A model generated the notes under the pieces. That model saw only the letters and a list, made by a program, of their open reading frames with translations, made no database searches and had not been told where the DNA came from. A stretch of 64,000 nucleotides of DNA, taken from Primorskyibacter aestuariivivens. Its GTDB lineage: Bacteria; Pseudomonadota; Alphaproteobacteria; Rhodobacterales; Rhodobacteraceae. Positions within the stretch are counted from its first letter, which is position 1; each line of letters starts with the position of its first letter. This document shows, in pieces, positions 1 through 8,807 of the stretch. The position numbers and the translations under genes were made by a program. Location: assembly GCF_028023675.1 (NCBI RefSeq), contig NZ_JAQIOZ010000002.1, positions 1 to 64,000 of the forward strand, given 5' to 3'.

Positions 1-312
1 CCCGCGGCCCCCCCCCCCCCCGACCGGCTGGAGGGGCTTTGCCCCTCCAGACCTCCCCAGGATATTTTTGAGCCAAAGAAGAACCGGACCGCACCTGCGC
101 CGACCTGATGCGCCGGGATGCCTGGTCCCACTTTCTTAAACCCTCGCAAAAGCGGATAAATCGTTCTCTTTCAACCGGGAAACCGTGGACAAAAACGCAC
201 CTTGGCAAAGGGATTCAGAACCCCGTCACGCCGCCAGAAATTCCTTTGCCCCGTCTCGCCAATCCCACCCACACAGTCTACCCTCCGCGCCAAATCAAAC
301 ACGGAGGATTCC
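1..312. other. intergenic region upstream of metY
   Basis: No convincing gene is seen here. Bases 8-21 are a run of 14 C. Bases 28-87 hold a hairpin plus a 33-nt repeat element described separately. The rest, to base 312, is the leader of the sulfhydrylase gene, ending in a good GGAGG ribosome site at about 301-305. I looked for a conserved SAM-riboswitch core in the leader and saw none I could support. Confidence 0.6.
28..87 (+). repeat. hairpin plus 33-nt intergenic repeat, copy 1
   Basis: Bases 28-37 and 41-50 form a perfect 10-bp stem with a TTT loop. Five bases on, 55-87 is a 33-nt segment containing GGATATTTTTGAGCCAAAG. The same 33 nt occurs inverted at 56752-56784 with two mismatches, again beside a G/C hairpin. 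It looks like a dispersed intergenic element at gene ends rather than coding DNA. Confidence 0.75.
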
Positions 313-1605
313 ATGACTGACGGCCCAAGCTACGGTTTCGACACGCTGCAGATTCACGCGGGCGCCCGCCCGGACCCCGCCACCGGCGCGCGCCAGGTGC
401 CGATTTATCAGACCACCGCCTATGTGTTCCGCGATGCGGACCACGCCGCGGCGCTCTTCAACCTGCAGGAAGTGGGCTATATCTATTCCCGTCTGACCAA
501 CCCCACTGTCGCCGCGCTGCAGGAACGTGTTGCAACGCTTGAAGGCGGCGTTGGCGCGGTCTGCTGCTCCTCGGGTCATGCAGCGCAGATCATGGCGCTG
601 TTCCCGTTGATGGGACCGGGCAAGAACGTGGTGGTGTCCACCCGGCTTTATGGCGGCTCGATCACCCAGTTCAGCCAGACCATCAAGCGCTTTGGATGGT
701 CCGCGAAATTCGTGGATTTCGACGATATGGATGCGGTGGCCGCAGCGATTGACGACGACACCCGCGCCGTGTTCTGCGAATCCATCGCCAACCCGGGCGG
801 CTACATCACCGATCTGGATGCCGCGGCCAAAGTGGCCAGCGATGCGGGTCTGCCGCTGATCGTGGACAACACATCGGCCACGCCATATCTGTGCCGCCCG
901 ATCGAACATGGCGCGACGCTGGTGGTGCATTCCATGACCAAATACCTCACCGGCAATGGCACGGTGACCGGCGGCGTCGTGGTGGATTCGGGCAATTTCG
1001 ACTGGTCGGCGTCGGACAAGTTTCCCTCGCTCTCGGCCCCGGAAGAGGCCTATCACGGGCTCAAGTTCCACGAGACCTTTGGCCCGCTGGCATTTACCTT
1101 CCATGGTATCGCCATCGGTCTGCGCGATCTGGGCATGACGCTGAACCCGCAGGCGGCGCATTACACGCTGATGGGGATCGAAACCCTGTCTCTGCGCATG
1201 CAACGCCATGTGGAGAACGCCGAAAAGGTTGCCGGTTGGCTGGAAGGCCACGACGCGGTGGATTACGTGACCTATGCCGGTCTGAAATCCTCGCCCTATC
1301 ATGACCGTGTCGCACGCATCTGTCCCAAGGGTGCGGGCGGGCTGTTCACCGTGGCGCTCAAGGGCGGCTATGACGCCTGTGTCAAATTCGTGGATTCGCT
1401 GGAGATTTTCAGCCATGTCGCGAACCTTGGCGATACACGCAGCCTTGTGATCCACTCGGCCTCGACCACCCACCGTCAGCTCACACCCGAGCAACAGGAA
1501 GCGGCAGGCGCAGGACCCAATGTGGTGCGCATTTCCATCGGCATTGAGGATGCGGATGACCTGATCGCCGATCTCGATCAGGCGCTGAACAAAGCCTCGG
1601 CGTGA
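313..1605 (+). CDS. metY: O-acetylhomoserine aminocarboxypropyltransferase (sulfhydrylase)
   Basis: This 430-residue PLP enzyme of the Cys/Met metabolism family should make homocysteine (or methionine) directly from O-acetylhomoserine and sulfide in the cytoplasm. Visible features are the YSRLTNPT segment at about residues 58-65, the SSGHAA loop near 86-91 and the PLP lysine K210 in SMTKYLTG. The ~430-residue length fits MetY, which is longer than ~390-residue MetB/MetC. I chose the ATG at 313 because GGAGG lies just upstream. The open frame reaches back to 202, but that extension does not look like protein. An intrinsic terminator follows directly, so it is probably monocistronic. Confidence 0.93.
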   Translation: MTDGPSYGFDTLQIHAGARPDPATGARQVPIYQTTAYVFRDADHAAALFNLQEVGYIYSRLTNPTVAALQERVATLEGGVGAVCCSSGHAAQIMALFPLMGPGKNVVVSTRLYGGSITQFSQTIKRFGWSAKFVDFDDMDAVAAAIDDDTRAVFCESIANPGGYITDLDAAAKVASDAGLPLIVDNTSATPYLCRPIEHGATLVVHSMTKYLTGNGTVTGGVVVDSGNFDWSASDKFPSLSAPEEAYHGLKFHETFGPLAFTFHGIAIGLRDLGMTLNPQAAHYTLMGIETLSLRMQRHVENAEKVAGWLEGHDAVDYVTYAGLKSSPYHDRVARICPKGAGGLFTVALKGGYDACVKFVDSLEIFSHVANLGDTRSLVIHSASTTHRQLTPEQQEAAGAGPNVVRISIGIEDADDLIADLDQALNKASA

Positions 1606-1613
1606 GGCATCGG

Positions 1614-1639
1614 GGGCCGGGCTTTGCCCGGCCCTTTTT
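1614..1639 (+). terminator. intrinsic terminator of metY
   Basis: A 9-bp perfect stem, GGGCCGGGC (1614-1622) with GCCCGGCCC (1626-1634), has a TTT loop and is followed by five T. It begins 9 nt after the metY stop. Confidence 0.92.
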
Positions 1640-1711
1640 AATTCGGCGCGCCGACACGCTTTGCCAGCGGCGGGTTCCGTGTCAATCTAAGGGTCATCTC
1701 TGAATGACGGC

Positions 1712-2203
1712 ATGCCCATGAAAACCCTGTTTCTCTCTGCTTTGCTCACCTGCGTCCTTGCCCTGCCCGGCGGCGCACAAGAGGCGGTGTTTCTGATCCG
1801 TCACGCGGAAAAGGAGATGGGCGATGACCCGGCCCTGACCGAAGCCGGGCGCATCCGCGCGACGCGTTGGGCGCTGATGCTGGAACAGGCTGGCATCAAC
1901 GCGGTGATCACGACGGATGCAAGGCGCACGCAGGAAACCGGCGGCATTATCGCCGAGGCGCTCGACCTGCCCATGGGCGAGATCGACCGGCGCGACATTG
2001 CCGGGCTGATCGACCTCATGAGCTTTGATCACGAAGAAGACCGCGTGCTGGTCGTGGCGCATCGCGAAACGATCCCGTCGATCCTGTCGGCGCTGGGCCT
2101 GTTCGACGCGGTCAGCATTGCAGAAGACGATTTTGCCAATCTGTTTACCGTGACCGGGCTGGCCACCGATGCGCCGGTGCTCGTGCATCAGCGCATGCCC
2201 TGA
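1712..2203 (+). CDS. secreted histidine phosphatase family protein
   Basis: This 163-residue protein has an N-terminal signal peptide (hydrophobic residues ~5-20, cleavage near GGAQ). The phosphatase signature LIRHAEK puts the catalytic pair at R30-H31, and a second histidine, H117, lies in VVAHRET. It belongs to the small SixA/phosphoglycerate-mutase-like branch, but the signal peptide points to the periplasm, so a SixA role is unlikely. Its substrate is unknown. It ends 3 nt before the end of the convergent SIMPL gene. The ATG at 1718 is an alternative start. Confidence 0.85.
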   Translation: MPMKTLFLSALLTCVLALPGGAQEAVFLIRHAEKEMGDDPALTEAGRIRATRWALMLEQAGINAVITTDARRTQETGGIIAEALDLPMGEIDRRDIAGLIDLMSFDHEEDRVLVVAHRETIPSILSALGLFDAVSIAEDDFANLFTVTGLATDAPVLVHQRMP

Positions 2204-2206
2204 AAC

Positions 2207-2911
2207 TCATTCCGCGATCGCGTAGAGGATGGTGATCTGCGCCGAAAAGGTCAGCTCGCCCCCCGCCACCGGCATCGCGGCCTCGGCCATGATCGGCTCC
2301 ATCCGGGACATGCGCGGTACAGGTCCGGATGCAGTCCCAGGTTCGCGAATTTCCAGCACTTCGCCCATGCGCACGCCCGCCGCCAATGCGTAAAGCTCGG
2401 CCTTGCGCCGGGCGTCGGCCACGGCCCGCCTGCGCGCCTCATCCACCATCGGTTCGGGGCGTTGGACGGCAAAGCTCACACCGGAAAACTGGTTCGCCCC
2501 GTCACGCAAGAGCCGGTCCAGCAATTCCCCCAACCGCGCAAAATCCCGCACCCGAATGGAAATATCGTTGCTGGCCACAAAGCCCGAGATTCGCGGCGGT
2601 CCCTGGTCGCTTGAGCGGCGGTTCTCCCAGATCGTATCAAGCCGGAGTGATGCGGTCTGAAGATCGCGCGGTTGAATGCCGAATTCCGCAACCGTTTCAA
2701 AGAGTTTGCGCACGTCTTCAGAGACCCGGTTCATCGCATCGGCGGCATCTGCGTCCTGATGTGTAACGCCAAGCCGGATCGTCGCCATATCGGGCTGGGC
2801 CGTCACCTCACCGGTCCCGGTGACAACGATCATGCGCGGGCTCTCGCCCTCTGCTGCGAAAAGGCCAAGAGGCAGAATGAGCAAAAATACGGTCAAGAAG
2901 CGTCTCAACAT
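2207..2911 (-). CDS. SIMPL (DUF541) domain periplasmic protein
   Basis: This 234-residue protein has a clear signal peptide (MLRRFLTVFLLILPLGLFAAEG) followed by a SIMPL/DUF541 domain beginning ITVTGTGEV-like with IVVTGTGEVTAQPDMATI. Known relatives (YggE/BP26) are periplasmic or membrane-associated oligomers linked to stress tolerance. The biochemical role is not established. I chose the ATG at 2911 because GGAGG stands 7 nt upstream. The frame extends eight codons further, to 2935, without such a site. It is convergent with the phosphatase gene. Confidence 0.88.
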   Translation of the reverse strand: MLRRFLTVFLLILPLGLFAAEGESPRMIVVTGTGEVTAQPDMATIRLGVTHQDADAADAMNRVSEDVRKLFETVAEFGIQPRDLQTASLRLDTIWENRRSSDQGPPRISGFVASNDISIRVRDFARLGELLDRLLRDGANQFSGVSFAVQRPEPMVDEARRRAVADARRKAELYALAAGVRMGEVLEIREPGTASGPVPRMSRMEPIMAEAAMPVAGGELTFSAQITILYAIAE

Positions 2912-3092
2912 GTCGGTCCTCCGGGGGTCCTGCACCTATATCTTGGCAAGGATGAACGCCACGCGATGGTTGCACAAGTGACAAAGGTGACAATACCGCG
3001 CAAAGCCTTTTTCTCGGCGGGAAGCTGCTATAGATTAAGGAGTCCAAGACCTTGCCTTGCGCGGGTCCAGAAGGAGTGCGAAAGCCAAGCAC

Positions 3093-6000
3093 ATGAAACC
3101 AGATTTTGCGCTGTCACTATCGTTTGACGGAATCGCGCTGCTCAAACGCGCCTCTGTCTCAGGCGGCCCCGAAGACGGCTGGTTCCGCCTTGGCGAGGTA
3201 TCGCTGACAGAGGCGGACCTGGGTGCCGCGCTGCAAGCCCTGCGCGCACCGGTCCTGACAGATGCCCAAGGCCCCGGACCCGAGGTCAAATTGCTCCTGC
3301 CCGAAGAACAGGTGCGGTTCATGACAGTGGAGGCGGGCGAGGATCGCGCTGCCTGTGTACGGGCCGTGGAACAGGCACTTGATGGCGCAACGCCCTATGC
3401 CGTATCGGATCTGGTTTATGACTGGGTGCAGACTGGAGATCAGTTGCATGTGGCAGCGGTGGCACGTGAAACGCTGGCCGAAGCGGAAACATTTGCCAAT
3501 GATCATGACTTTATACCGCTGTGTTTTGTTACGGTGCCGCCCAAAGGCAATGCTTTCCCGCGCGAGCCGTTTTTCGGGCCGACGCGCACGGCGCTGACCT
3601 CCCTCACGCCCGGCGTCACCGTGACGGGCGACGAGTTGCCGATTGCCATTTTGGGCGATGCGCCCACGGAAGATACGCCGCCCGCTGCTCCGGACACCGC
3701 ACAGGAAACGGACAAACCGGTAGCGGCCAAAGCGCCTCCCAAAGCAGCGGCTGACCCTGAGGACAAAGCAGCCCCGGCGGCCGCCAAGACGGCGCAGGCG
3801 CAGGACGCACAGGAGCACGCCTCCAAGCCCGCCGCAGATGACGCCCAGCAGCAACCGCGCAAGACGGCGCAGGCAGACGATGCGAAGGCCCGGCCAGGTG
3901 ACGAAAAGGCAGCTGACAGCGCAAAGCCCAAGACCAGCCCGGAGCCCGCCAAGGGCCAAAAGGCAGCGGACGTCCCCCCTGCGGGCCAGAACAAGAATGC
4001 CGGACAGGACAAAAAAGTCGCCCAGGGCGGAGACCAAGGCAAAGCTGGGCCAGCAGCGCAGAAGGCCGGTCAGGCCAAGACCGGTCAGGCCAAAGCCGGA
4101 GGACAAGGCAAGCCGGGCGGACAGGGCAAAGAGACCGCTCAGAAATCGACTGACGCGCCCAAACCGGCCCTCGCCAAGGGCAAGGCTGCAGCGGACAACG
4201 CGGCGCAGGACAAAGGCGCGGCCAAAGACCAAGCTGGCAATGCTGAAAAAGCAGCCGCGCAGGCGCCCGGCCCGCTCCGCTCGCCCACGGACGCAGCAGG
4301 CGCTGCGAAACCGCTGGCCGGTGCGGACAAAGCCGCCGCGACCGACAAAGCTCCCGCTGTGCCGGGATTTGCCAGTATCCGCGCGCGCCGTGACGATGGT
4401 ACAGGCAATCCGGCCCCGTCACTGTCCACGAACGCTGCCCCGGCTGGCGCGCGTCCGGCCCCCGATCCGGTCAATACCGCCCTGTCCGAACAGGAACAGC
4501 TTGCCGAACAGGCCAAAGCCTCTCTGACCGAGCGCCCCAAAGCCGAAGATCTGGGCAGCGAAACGGACGAAACGGACCAGACCAACAGCACCGGCCAACG
4601 CGCTGCCAGCTTTGCCGCAAGCGCCATTGCCCGTGCCTCGACCGGGCTGGGCAAGGGGATCGGGTTTGTCAGCCGTCGCAACACGTCCAGAACAGACCCC
4701 GGAACCGACGCCCCCAAACCGGCCCCTGCCCCGGCCAAAGGCGGCCGCCCGCGCTTCCGCCTGCGCCCCAAGGGCGCCGCCACGGCCATGACCGCCGAAG
4801 CCATGATGGACGAAAGCGAACGCATGACGGTGTTCGGTGCGCGTGGCCAGGCCAAGGTCGGCGGCAAACCCCGCTTCCTTGGGGTGATCCTGACATCGAT
4901 CCTGCTTCTTTTCCTTCTCGCGATCGGGGCTTGGGCGTCACTCTTCCTTGACGGCGGATTGGCCAGCCTGTTCCGCCGGGACGACGCACCGGTCGTGGCT
5001 TCGGTTACACCGGATGTGCGCGAAAGCGAGATCGAAACACCCGCCCCCGCATCACAGATCCCCGAAACGGCTTTGACCCTGCCGGTGCCCGAGGAAGCCC
5101 AGAACGAGGACAGCATCAATGTCGCTTCGCTTAGCGCGGGTGTTCCGGCGCTTAGCGAAGATCTTGTCGATGATCAGCTGAACGGGCTCTCCGTGCCTTT
5201 CGAGGCCGAAGCGCTGACCCCGGAACAGGCCGAGGCGCGCTATGCCGCCACAGGAATATGGCAACGCGCGCCTGCACCACCCGATGAGCCACAGCAAGGC
5301 ATCCTTGCCGATCTTTACGTCGCCTCCATCGACCCCGGCGTCGATCAGGGCGATGCGGTGGCGCTTGCCGCGCTGCGCGAACATTTGTCCGACCTGCCGC
5401 CCGAGCCGAAACGCAACCCCCTGCCCTTTGACAGCGGGCTGACCTTTGACGATGACGGGCTGATCGAGCCGACGCCCGAAGGCGTGGTGGTGCCTGGCGG
5501 CTACACGCTGATCCTTGGCGCGCCCGAGGTGAAACCGCCGCAGCGCCCCGCTGAAACGCTGGGCGATCTGGCCCCTGCCCCGGCCGCGCCACAGGCCGAC
5601 GAGGACGCACCGGTGGTTGTGGATGACACGCTGGCCGGGTTTCGCCCGCGTCCGCGCCCGGACAATCTCATCGAACAGAACGAACGCGCCAATCTGGGCG
5701 GCATTTCCCTGAGCGAACTGGCCGCCAAACGCCCGCGCGTCCGCCCCGAAGTATCAGAAGAAAAGACCGAGGGTGAAGCGGATGAAACCGCAACGGAATT
5801 CGCCGTTGCCACCTCGATCAAACCGAACCGGAGACCGTCGGGCTTTGCCTCGCTGGTCGAGCGCGCACGCGAGAACGAGGAAAACGAGGTCGTGCGCACC
5901 GCCGCCGTGGCCCCGCGCACGGTACAGCCTTCGATCCCGTCCAGCGCCAATGTCGCGCGCGAAGCCACGATCCGCAACGCCATCAACCTGCGCAAGGTCA

Positions 6001-6185
6001 ACCTTATCGGGGTCTATGGCAAACCGTCGGCGCGGCGTGCATTGGTCCGGCTGTCCAATGGCCGTTACAAGAAGGTCAAGGTCGGTGACCGTATTGACGG
6101 CGGCCGTGTCGCCGCCATTGGCGACGACAGGCTGAGCTATACCAAGGGCGGCCGCCAGATCGTGCTGCGCATGCCCAGCGGGTGA
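3093..6185 (+). CDS. large bitopic membrane protein with PilP/GspC-like C-terminus
   Basis: This protein has 1030 residues in four parts. Residues ~1-170 are folded-looking and faintly reminiscent of the PilM/GspL cytoplasmic fold. Residues ~180-560 are Ala/Lys/Gln/Pro-rich low complexity with KAGQ-type repeats. One transmembrane helix lies at ~594-619 (FLGVILTSILLLFLL). A long Pro/Asp/Glu-rich periplasmic region follows. The last ~75 residues (INLRKVNLIGVYGKPSARRA, then VKVGDRIDGGRVAAIGDD) read like the PilP/GspC domain that links the inner-membrane platform to the secretin. The ATG at 3093 is used. A TTG at 3057 is in frame, but an AGGAG site sits between them. No pilus or secretion genes are nearby. 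Confidence 0.8.
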   Translation: MKPDFALSLSFDGIALLKRASVSGGPEDGWFRLGEVSLTEADLGAALQALRAPVLTDAQGPGPEVKLLLPEEQVRFMTVEAGEDRAACVRAVEQALDGATPYAVSDLVYDWVQTGDQLHVAAVARETLAEAETFANDHDFIPLCFVTVPPKGNAFPREPFFGPTRTALTSLTPGVTVTGDELPIAILGDAPTEDTPPAAPDTAQETDKPVAAKAPPKAAADPEDKAAPAAAKTAQAQDAQEHASKPAADDAQQQPRKTAQADDAKARPGDEKAADSAKPKTSPEPAKGQKAADVPPAGQNKNAGQDKKVAQGGDQGKAGPAAQKAGQAKTGQAKAGGQGKPGGQGKETAQKSTDAPKPALAKGKAAADNAAQDKGAAKDQAGNAEKAAAQAPGPLRSPTDAAGAAKPLAGADKAAATDKAPAVPGFASIRARRDDGTGNPAPSLSTNAAPAGARPAPDPVNTALSEQEQLAEQAKASLTERPKAEDLGSETDETDQTNSTGQRAASFAASAIARASTGLGKGIGFVSRRNTSRTDPGTDAPKPAPAPAKGGRPRFRLRPKGAATAMTAEAMMDESERMTVFGARGQAKVGGKPRFLGVILTSILLLFLLAIGAWASLFLDGGLASLFRRDDAPVVASVTPDVRESEIETPAPASQIPETALTLPVPEEAQNEDSINVASLSAGVPALSEDLVDDQLNGLSVPFEAEALTPEQAEARYAATGIWQRAPAPPDEPQQGILADLYVASIDPGVDQGDAVALAALREHLSDLPPEPKRNPLPFDSGLTFDDDGLIEPTPEGVVVPGGYTLILGAPEVKPPQRPAETLGDLAPAPAAPQADEDAPVVVDDTLAGFRPRPRPDNLIEQNERANLGGISLSELAAKRPRVRPEVSEEKTEGEADETATEFAVATSIKPNRRPSGFASLVERARENEENEVVRTAAVAPRTVQPSIPSSANVAREATIRNAINLRKVNLIGVYGKPSARRALVRLSNGRYKKVKVGDRIDGGRVAAIGDDRLSYTKGGRQIVLRMPSG

Positions 6186-6221
6186 TCTCACCCCGGGTCA
6201 CGTTATCGCTGCCCCCTTCCC

Positions 6222-6259
6222 AAAAACAAAAAGGAGAGCGCCCTCCCCCGGCGCTCTCC
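6222..6259 (-). terminator. intrinsic terminator of the HPPD gene
   Basis: A perfect 10-bp stem, GGAGAGCGCC (6233-6242) with GGCGCTCTCC (6250-6259), has a 7-nt loop. On the minus strand it is followed by T-rich sequence (complement of the A-rich 6222-6232). It lies about 40 nt past the dioxygenase stop. Confidence 0.9.
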
Positions 6260-6299
6260 CGAAAAAGGCGGACCGCAGCCCGCCCATGTGTTTTGCGCG

Positions 6300-7394
6300 T
6301 TAGGCCGCCTCGATCTCACCGTTTTCGATCTGCTCGCGCTCGATGGACTCGAACAACGCTTTGAAGTTGCCTTCGCCGAACCCGTCATCGCCTTTGCGCT
6401 GGATGAACTCGAAGAAAATCGGCCCGATCACCGTCTTGGAAAAGATCTGCAACAGGATCCTGGTCTCGCCGCCATCGACAACGCCCTCGCCGTCGATCAG
6501 GATGCCGTGCTTCTTCATCCGGTCGACGGGTTCGTCATGGCCTGACACGCGGTCAAAGCTGAGATCATAATAAGTGTCCGGCGGTACGGGCATGAATTTC
6601 AGCCCGTTCCCGGCAATCGCATCGGTTGCGTCATAGAGCGCATCAGTGCCGACCGCGATATGCTGGATGCCCTCGCCTTTGTATTTCTTGAGATAGGACA
6701 CGATTTGCCCGGTCTCGCCCCGGTCCTCGTTGATCGGGATGCGGATACGGCCACAGGGCGAGGTCAGCGCGCGGGACAACAGTCCGGTATACTTGCCCTC
6801 AATGTCGAAAAACCGGATTTCCCGAAAGTTGAACAGCTCGCCATAGAAGCCGAACCATTTGTCCATGTTTCCCTTGAACACATTGTGGGTCAGGTGATCG
6901 AGGTAATAGAACCCGACGCCGCGCGGCTTGCTTTGCGCGATCCAGTCGAATTCCGCGTTATAGGGCGAGGTGTCGTAATACTGGTCGATGAAATAGATCA
7001 GGCTACCGCCGATGCCCTTGATCGCGGGCACATCCATGGTCTTGTCATCGCCCTCATAGGGTTCCGCCCCCTTGGACACCGCATGATCAAACGCATGCTG
7101 CGCATCCACCACGCGCCATGCCATCGACGGCGCGCAAGGCCCGTGTTCCTCTACAAAACGCGCGGCGAAACTGCCCGGCTCGGCATTGAGCACATAGGTG
7201 ATGTCGCCCTGCTGCCAAAGCTCGATGGATTTGGACTTGTGATTGGCCACATGGGCATAGCCCATTTTGGTGAAAAGATCGCGCAACTCCTGCGGGTCGG
7301 GATGGGCAAACTCAACGAATTCAAACCCATCCGTGCCGGCGGGGTTTTCCGAAGAAATCTTCGATTTCGGAGCGTCGTGCGGGAAAGGTCCCAT
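6300..7394 (-). CDS. hppD: 4-hydroxyphenylpyruvate dioxygenase
   Basis: This 364-residue non-heme Fe(II) dioxygenase converts 4-hydroxyphenylpyruvate to homogentisate in tyrosine catabolism. The two-domain VOC fold is recognisable. The iron ligands are readable as H167 (LDHLTHNV), H245 (EGIQHIAV) and E329 (GPIFFEFIQRKG), and the C-terminal GFGEGNFKALFESIE is classical. The gene is divergent from an Lrp/AsnC regulator 140 nt away, a common arrangement for tyrosine degradation control. No other homogentisate-pathway gene is in the window. Confidence 0.96.
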   Translation of the reverse strand: MGPFPHDAPKSKISSENPAGTDGFEFVEFAHPDPQELRDLFTKMGYAHVANHKSKSIELWQQGDITYVLNAEPGSFAARFVEEHGPCAPSMAWRVVDAQHAFDHAVSKGAEPYEGDDKTMDVPAIKGIGGSLIYFIDQYYDTSPYNAEFDWIAQSKPRGVGFYYLDHLTHNVFKGNMDKWFGFYGELFNFREIRFFDIEGKYTGLLSRALTSPCGRIRIPINEDRGETGQIVSYLKKYKGEGIQHIAVGTDALYDATDAIAGNGLKFMPVPPDTYYDLSFDRVSGHDEPVDRMKKHGILIDGEGVVDGGETRILLQIFSKTVIGPIFFEFIQRKGDDGFGEGNFKALFESIEREQIENGEIEAA

Positions 7395-7455
7395 GGGGTG
7401 CCTCCTGTATTACCTGTTCGCTAGCGACACAATAACGGGGATACAGGGATGGATT

Positions 7456-7502
7456 TGCGCATTCTTCAGGGGTATCATCGCTTGGATCGCGACGAATGCG
7501 CA
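7456..7502. promoter_or_regulatory. candidate Lrp/AsnC operator between hppD and its regulator
   Basis: The nonanucleotide TGCGCATTC (7456-7464) is repeated exactly in inverted orientation as GAATGCGCA (7494-7502), centre-to-centre 38 bp. It lies in the 140-nt gap between hppD and the divergent Lrp-type regulator. Widely spaced paired half-sites suit a multimeric Lrp-family protein. Its function is inferred. Confidence 0.5.
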
Positions 7503-7534
7503 GACAAATCAAAAAATACGCGGAAATCACGCAT

Positions 7535-7990
7535 ATGCTCGATTCCACAGATCGCCGTCTCTTGCAGCTGATCCAGCAAGATGCCCATCTCACCGCACAG
7601 GAACTGGGCGAGGCGCTGAACCTGTCCCCGTCGCAGGCCGGTCGCCGCCGCCAGCGGCTTGAGGCCGAGGGGTTCATCCGACACTACACCGCGCGGCTGG
7701 ATGCGGAGAAACTGGGCCTGGGCGTGCAGGCCTTTGTGCAGGTTCAGATGGCATCGCAACGCCCCGAGGACGCCCGCGCCTTTGCCCGGCTGATCGAGAC
7801 CCAGCCCGAGATTGTCAGCACCTGGACCCTGACCGGCGAGGCCGATTACCTGCTCCGGGTCTATTGCGCCGATCTGGCCGCGCTGAACCGGCTGATCCAC
7901 GAACGGCTTTTGCCACAACACTTCGTCGCCCGCATACAAAGCCAGATCGTCATGCACCAGTTGAAACAGGATGCGCCGCTGCCGCTTTGA
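7535..7990 (+). CDS. Lrp/AsnC family transcriptional regulator
   Basis: This 151-residue regulator has an N-terminal winged helix-turn-helix (LDSTDRRLLQLIQQDAHLTA, recognition helix near SPSQAGRRRQRLEAEGFI) and a C-terminal RAM ligand domain (residues ~70-140, with VSTWTLTGEADYLLRV). The ATG at 7535 gives the usual Lrp N-terminus; an in-frame ATG at 7496 would add 13 residues. Its divergent position next to hppD suggests that it controls hppD, and perhaps itself, in response to an aromatic amino acid. That ligand is an inference. It is convergent with the next gene. Confidence 0.9.
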   Translation: MLDSTDRRLLQLIQQDAHLTAQELGEALNLSPSQAGRRRQRLEAEGFIRHYTARLDAEKLGLGVQAFVQVQMASQRPEDARAFARLIETQPEIVSTWTLTGEADYLLRVYCADLAALNRLIHERLLPQHFVARIQSQIVMHQLKQDAPLPL

Positions 7991-8006
7991 CGGGGCGCTG
8001 AGTACG

Positions 8007-8516
8007 TCACTTGCCGCCGAGCGCCTCAACGGTGGTAAAGCCGAACCCCTTGTCCATATCGGCAATGGCAGAGAGGATTTCCGCCACCCGGTCCTCGTCC
8101 AGAGGTGCCGCAAAAATGATCTCGCGCATCAGATTTTCGGCAACCACCTGATTGCCCTTGTAATGGGCGTAGAAGGCAAAAGAGAGCGCCGCCAGCGCGG
8201 CAACCGTGGTCTGGATTGCCGCCGTGGTGGCCGAACGCTGGCTCCAATGGGTTGATGGCGCGTCCTTGCCTTCGGCTTCGGCTTTCGCCTTGGCGTTCTC
8301 GGCCCTGCCCGCCTTGATCGCCACATAGGACGGCCAGACCAGCACCGTGAGCGCCAGGGCAACCGCCACCCAGAATGTCAGCTTGTTCAGCCAGTTATAG
8401 GCGGTCGCCTTGATGTGGATATCCTGCACCAGCGCGATACGCCGTGCATCCGGGGTTTGGGCCTCGGCCCCGTGCAGACATTCCGCCACGCTGGGCAGAT
8501 ATCCCGTGCTGCTCAT
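8007..8516 (-). CDS. hypothetical two-TM membrane protein
   Basis: A 169-residue protein I do not recognise firmly. It has two hydrophobic helices, residues ~43-65 (LTFWVAVALALTVLVWP) and ~100-120 (AAIQTTVAALAALSFAFYA), separated by a charged Lys/Ala/Glu stretch, and a ~45-residue soluble tail. The layout loosely recalls SLATT/DUF4231-type small membrane proteins, but the match is too weak to name. The start is uncertain: ATG at 8516 is used; an in-frame GTG at 8558 would add 14 residues. It is divergent from the antiporter gene across ~290 nt. Confidence 0.65.
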   Translation of the reverse strand: MSSTGYLPSVAECLHGAEAQTPDARRIALVQDIHIKATAYNWLNKLTFWVAVALALTVLVWPSYVAIKAGRAENAKAKAEAEGKDAPSTHWSQRSATTAAIQTTVAALAALSFAFYAHYKGNQVVAENLMREIIFAAPLDEDRVAEILSAIADMDKGFGFTTVEALGGK

Positions 8517-8807
8517 CCAGCGGCGCTCAGGCTTCGGACAGGCGGTTTGCACAGCCACGCTTTACGCTGCGGGTTCTGCCTCTTGCCGGGCAAGGCTCGC
8601 ATCCGCGGCTGTTTCACCAAGAGCCATCAAGGACAGCCACAGCCACACCGCGATCCATCCAAGGCACTGTTTAATTGACGCCTCCCATTTGATCACCCTC
8701 AGGTAGCATTCCACAGAACAGCGCTCTTATCCAAATGAAAACCAAAGCGATGACTTGTGCCGCCTCGCGACAAGCACCATCATGAAACGGCGCAACGGGT
8801 GATGATC

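Noticed and set aside
120-312. SAM-type riboswitch upstream of metY
   Set aside because: The position is right, but I could not align the conserved core of any SAM-riboswitch class by eye.
108-320. Open frame of 70 residues before metY
   Set aside because: No ribosome site, low-complexity basic composition, and it overlaps the leader and start of metY.
295-1494. Long minus-strand open frame inside metY
   Set aside because: It is an antisense shadow of a well-recognised enzyme; composition is His/Arg-rich with no recognisable domain.
3159-4422. Long minus-strand open frames within the PilP-like protein gene
   Set aside because: They lie opposite the Ala/Lys/Gln repeat region, where GC-rich codons keep several frames open.
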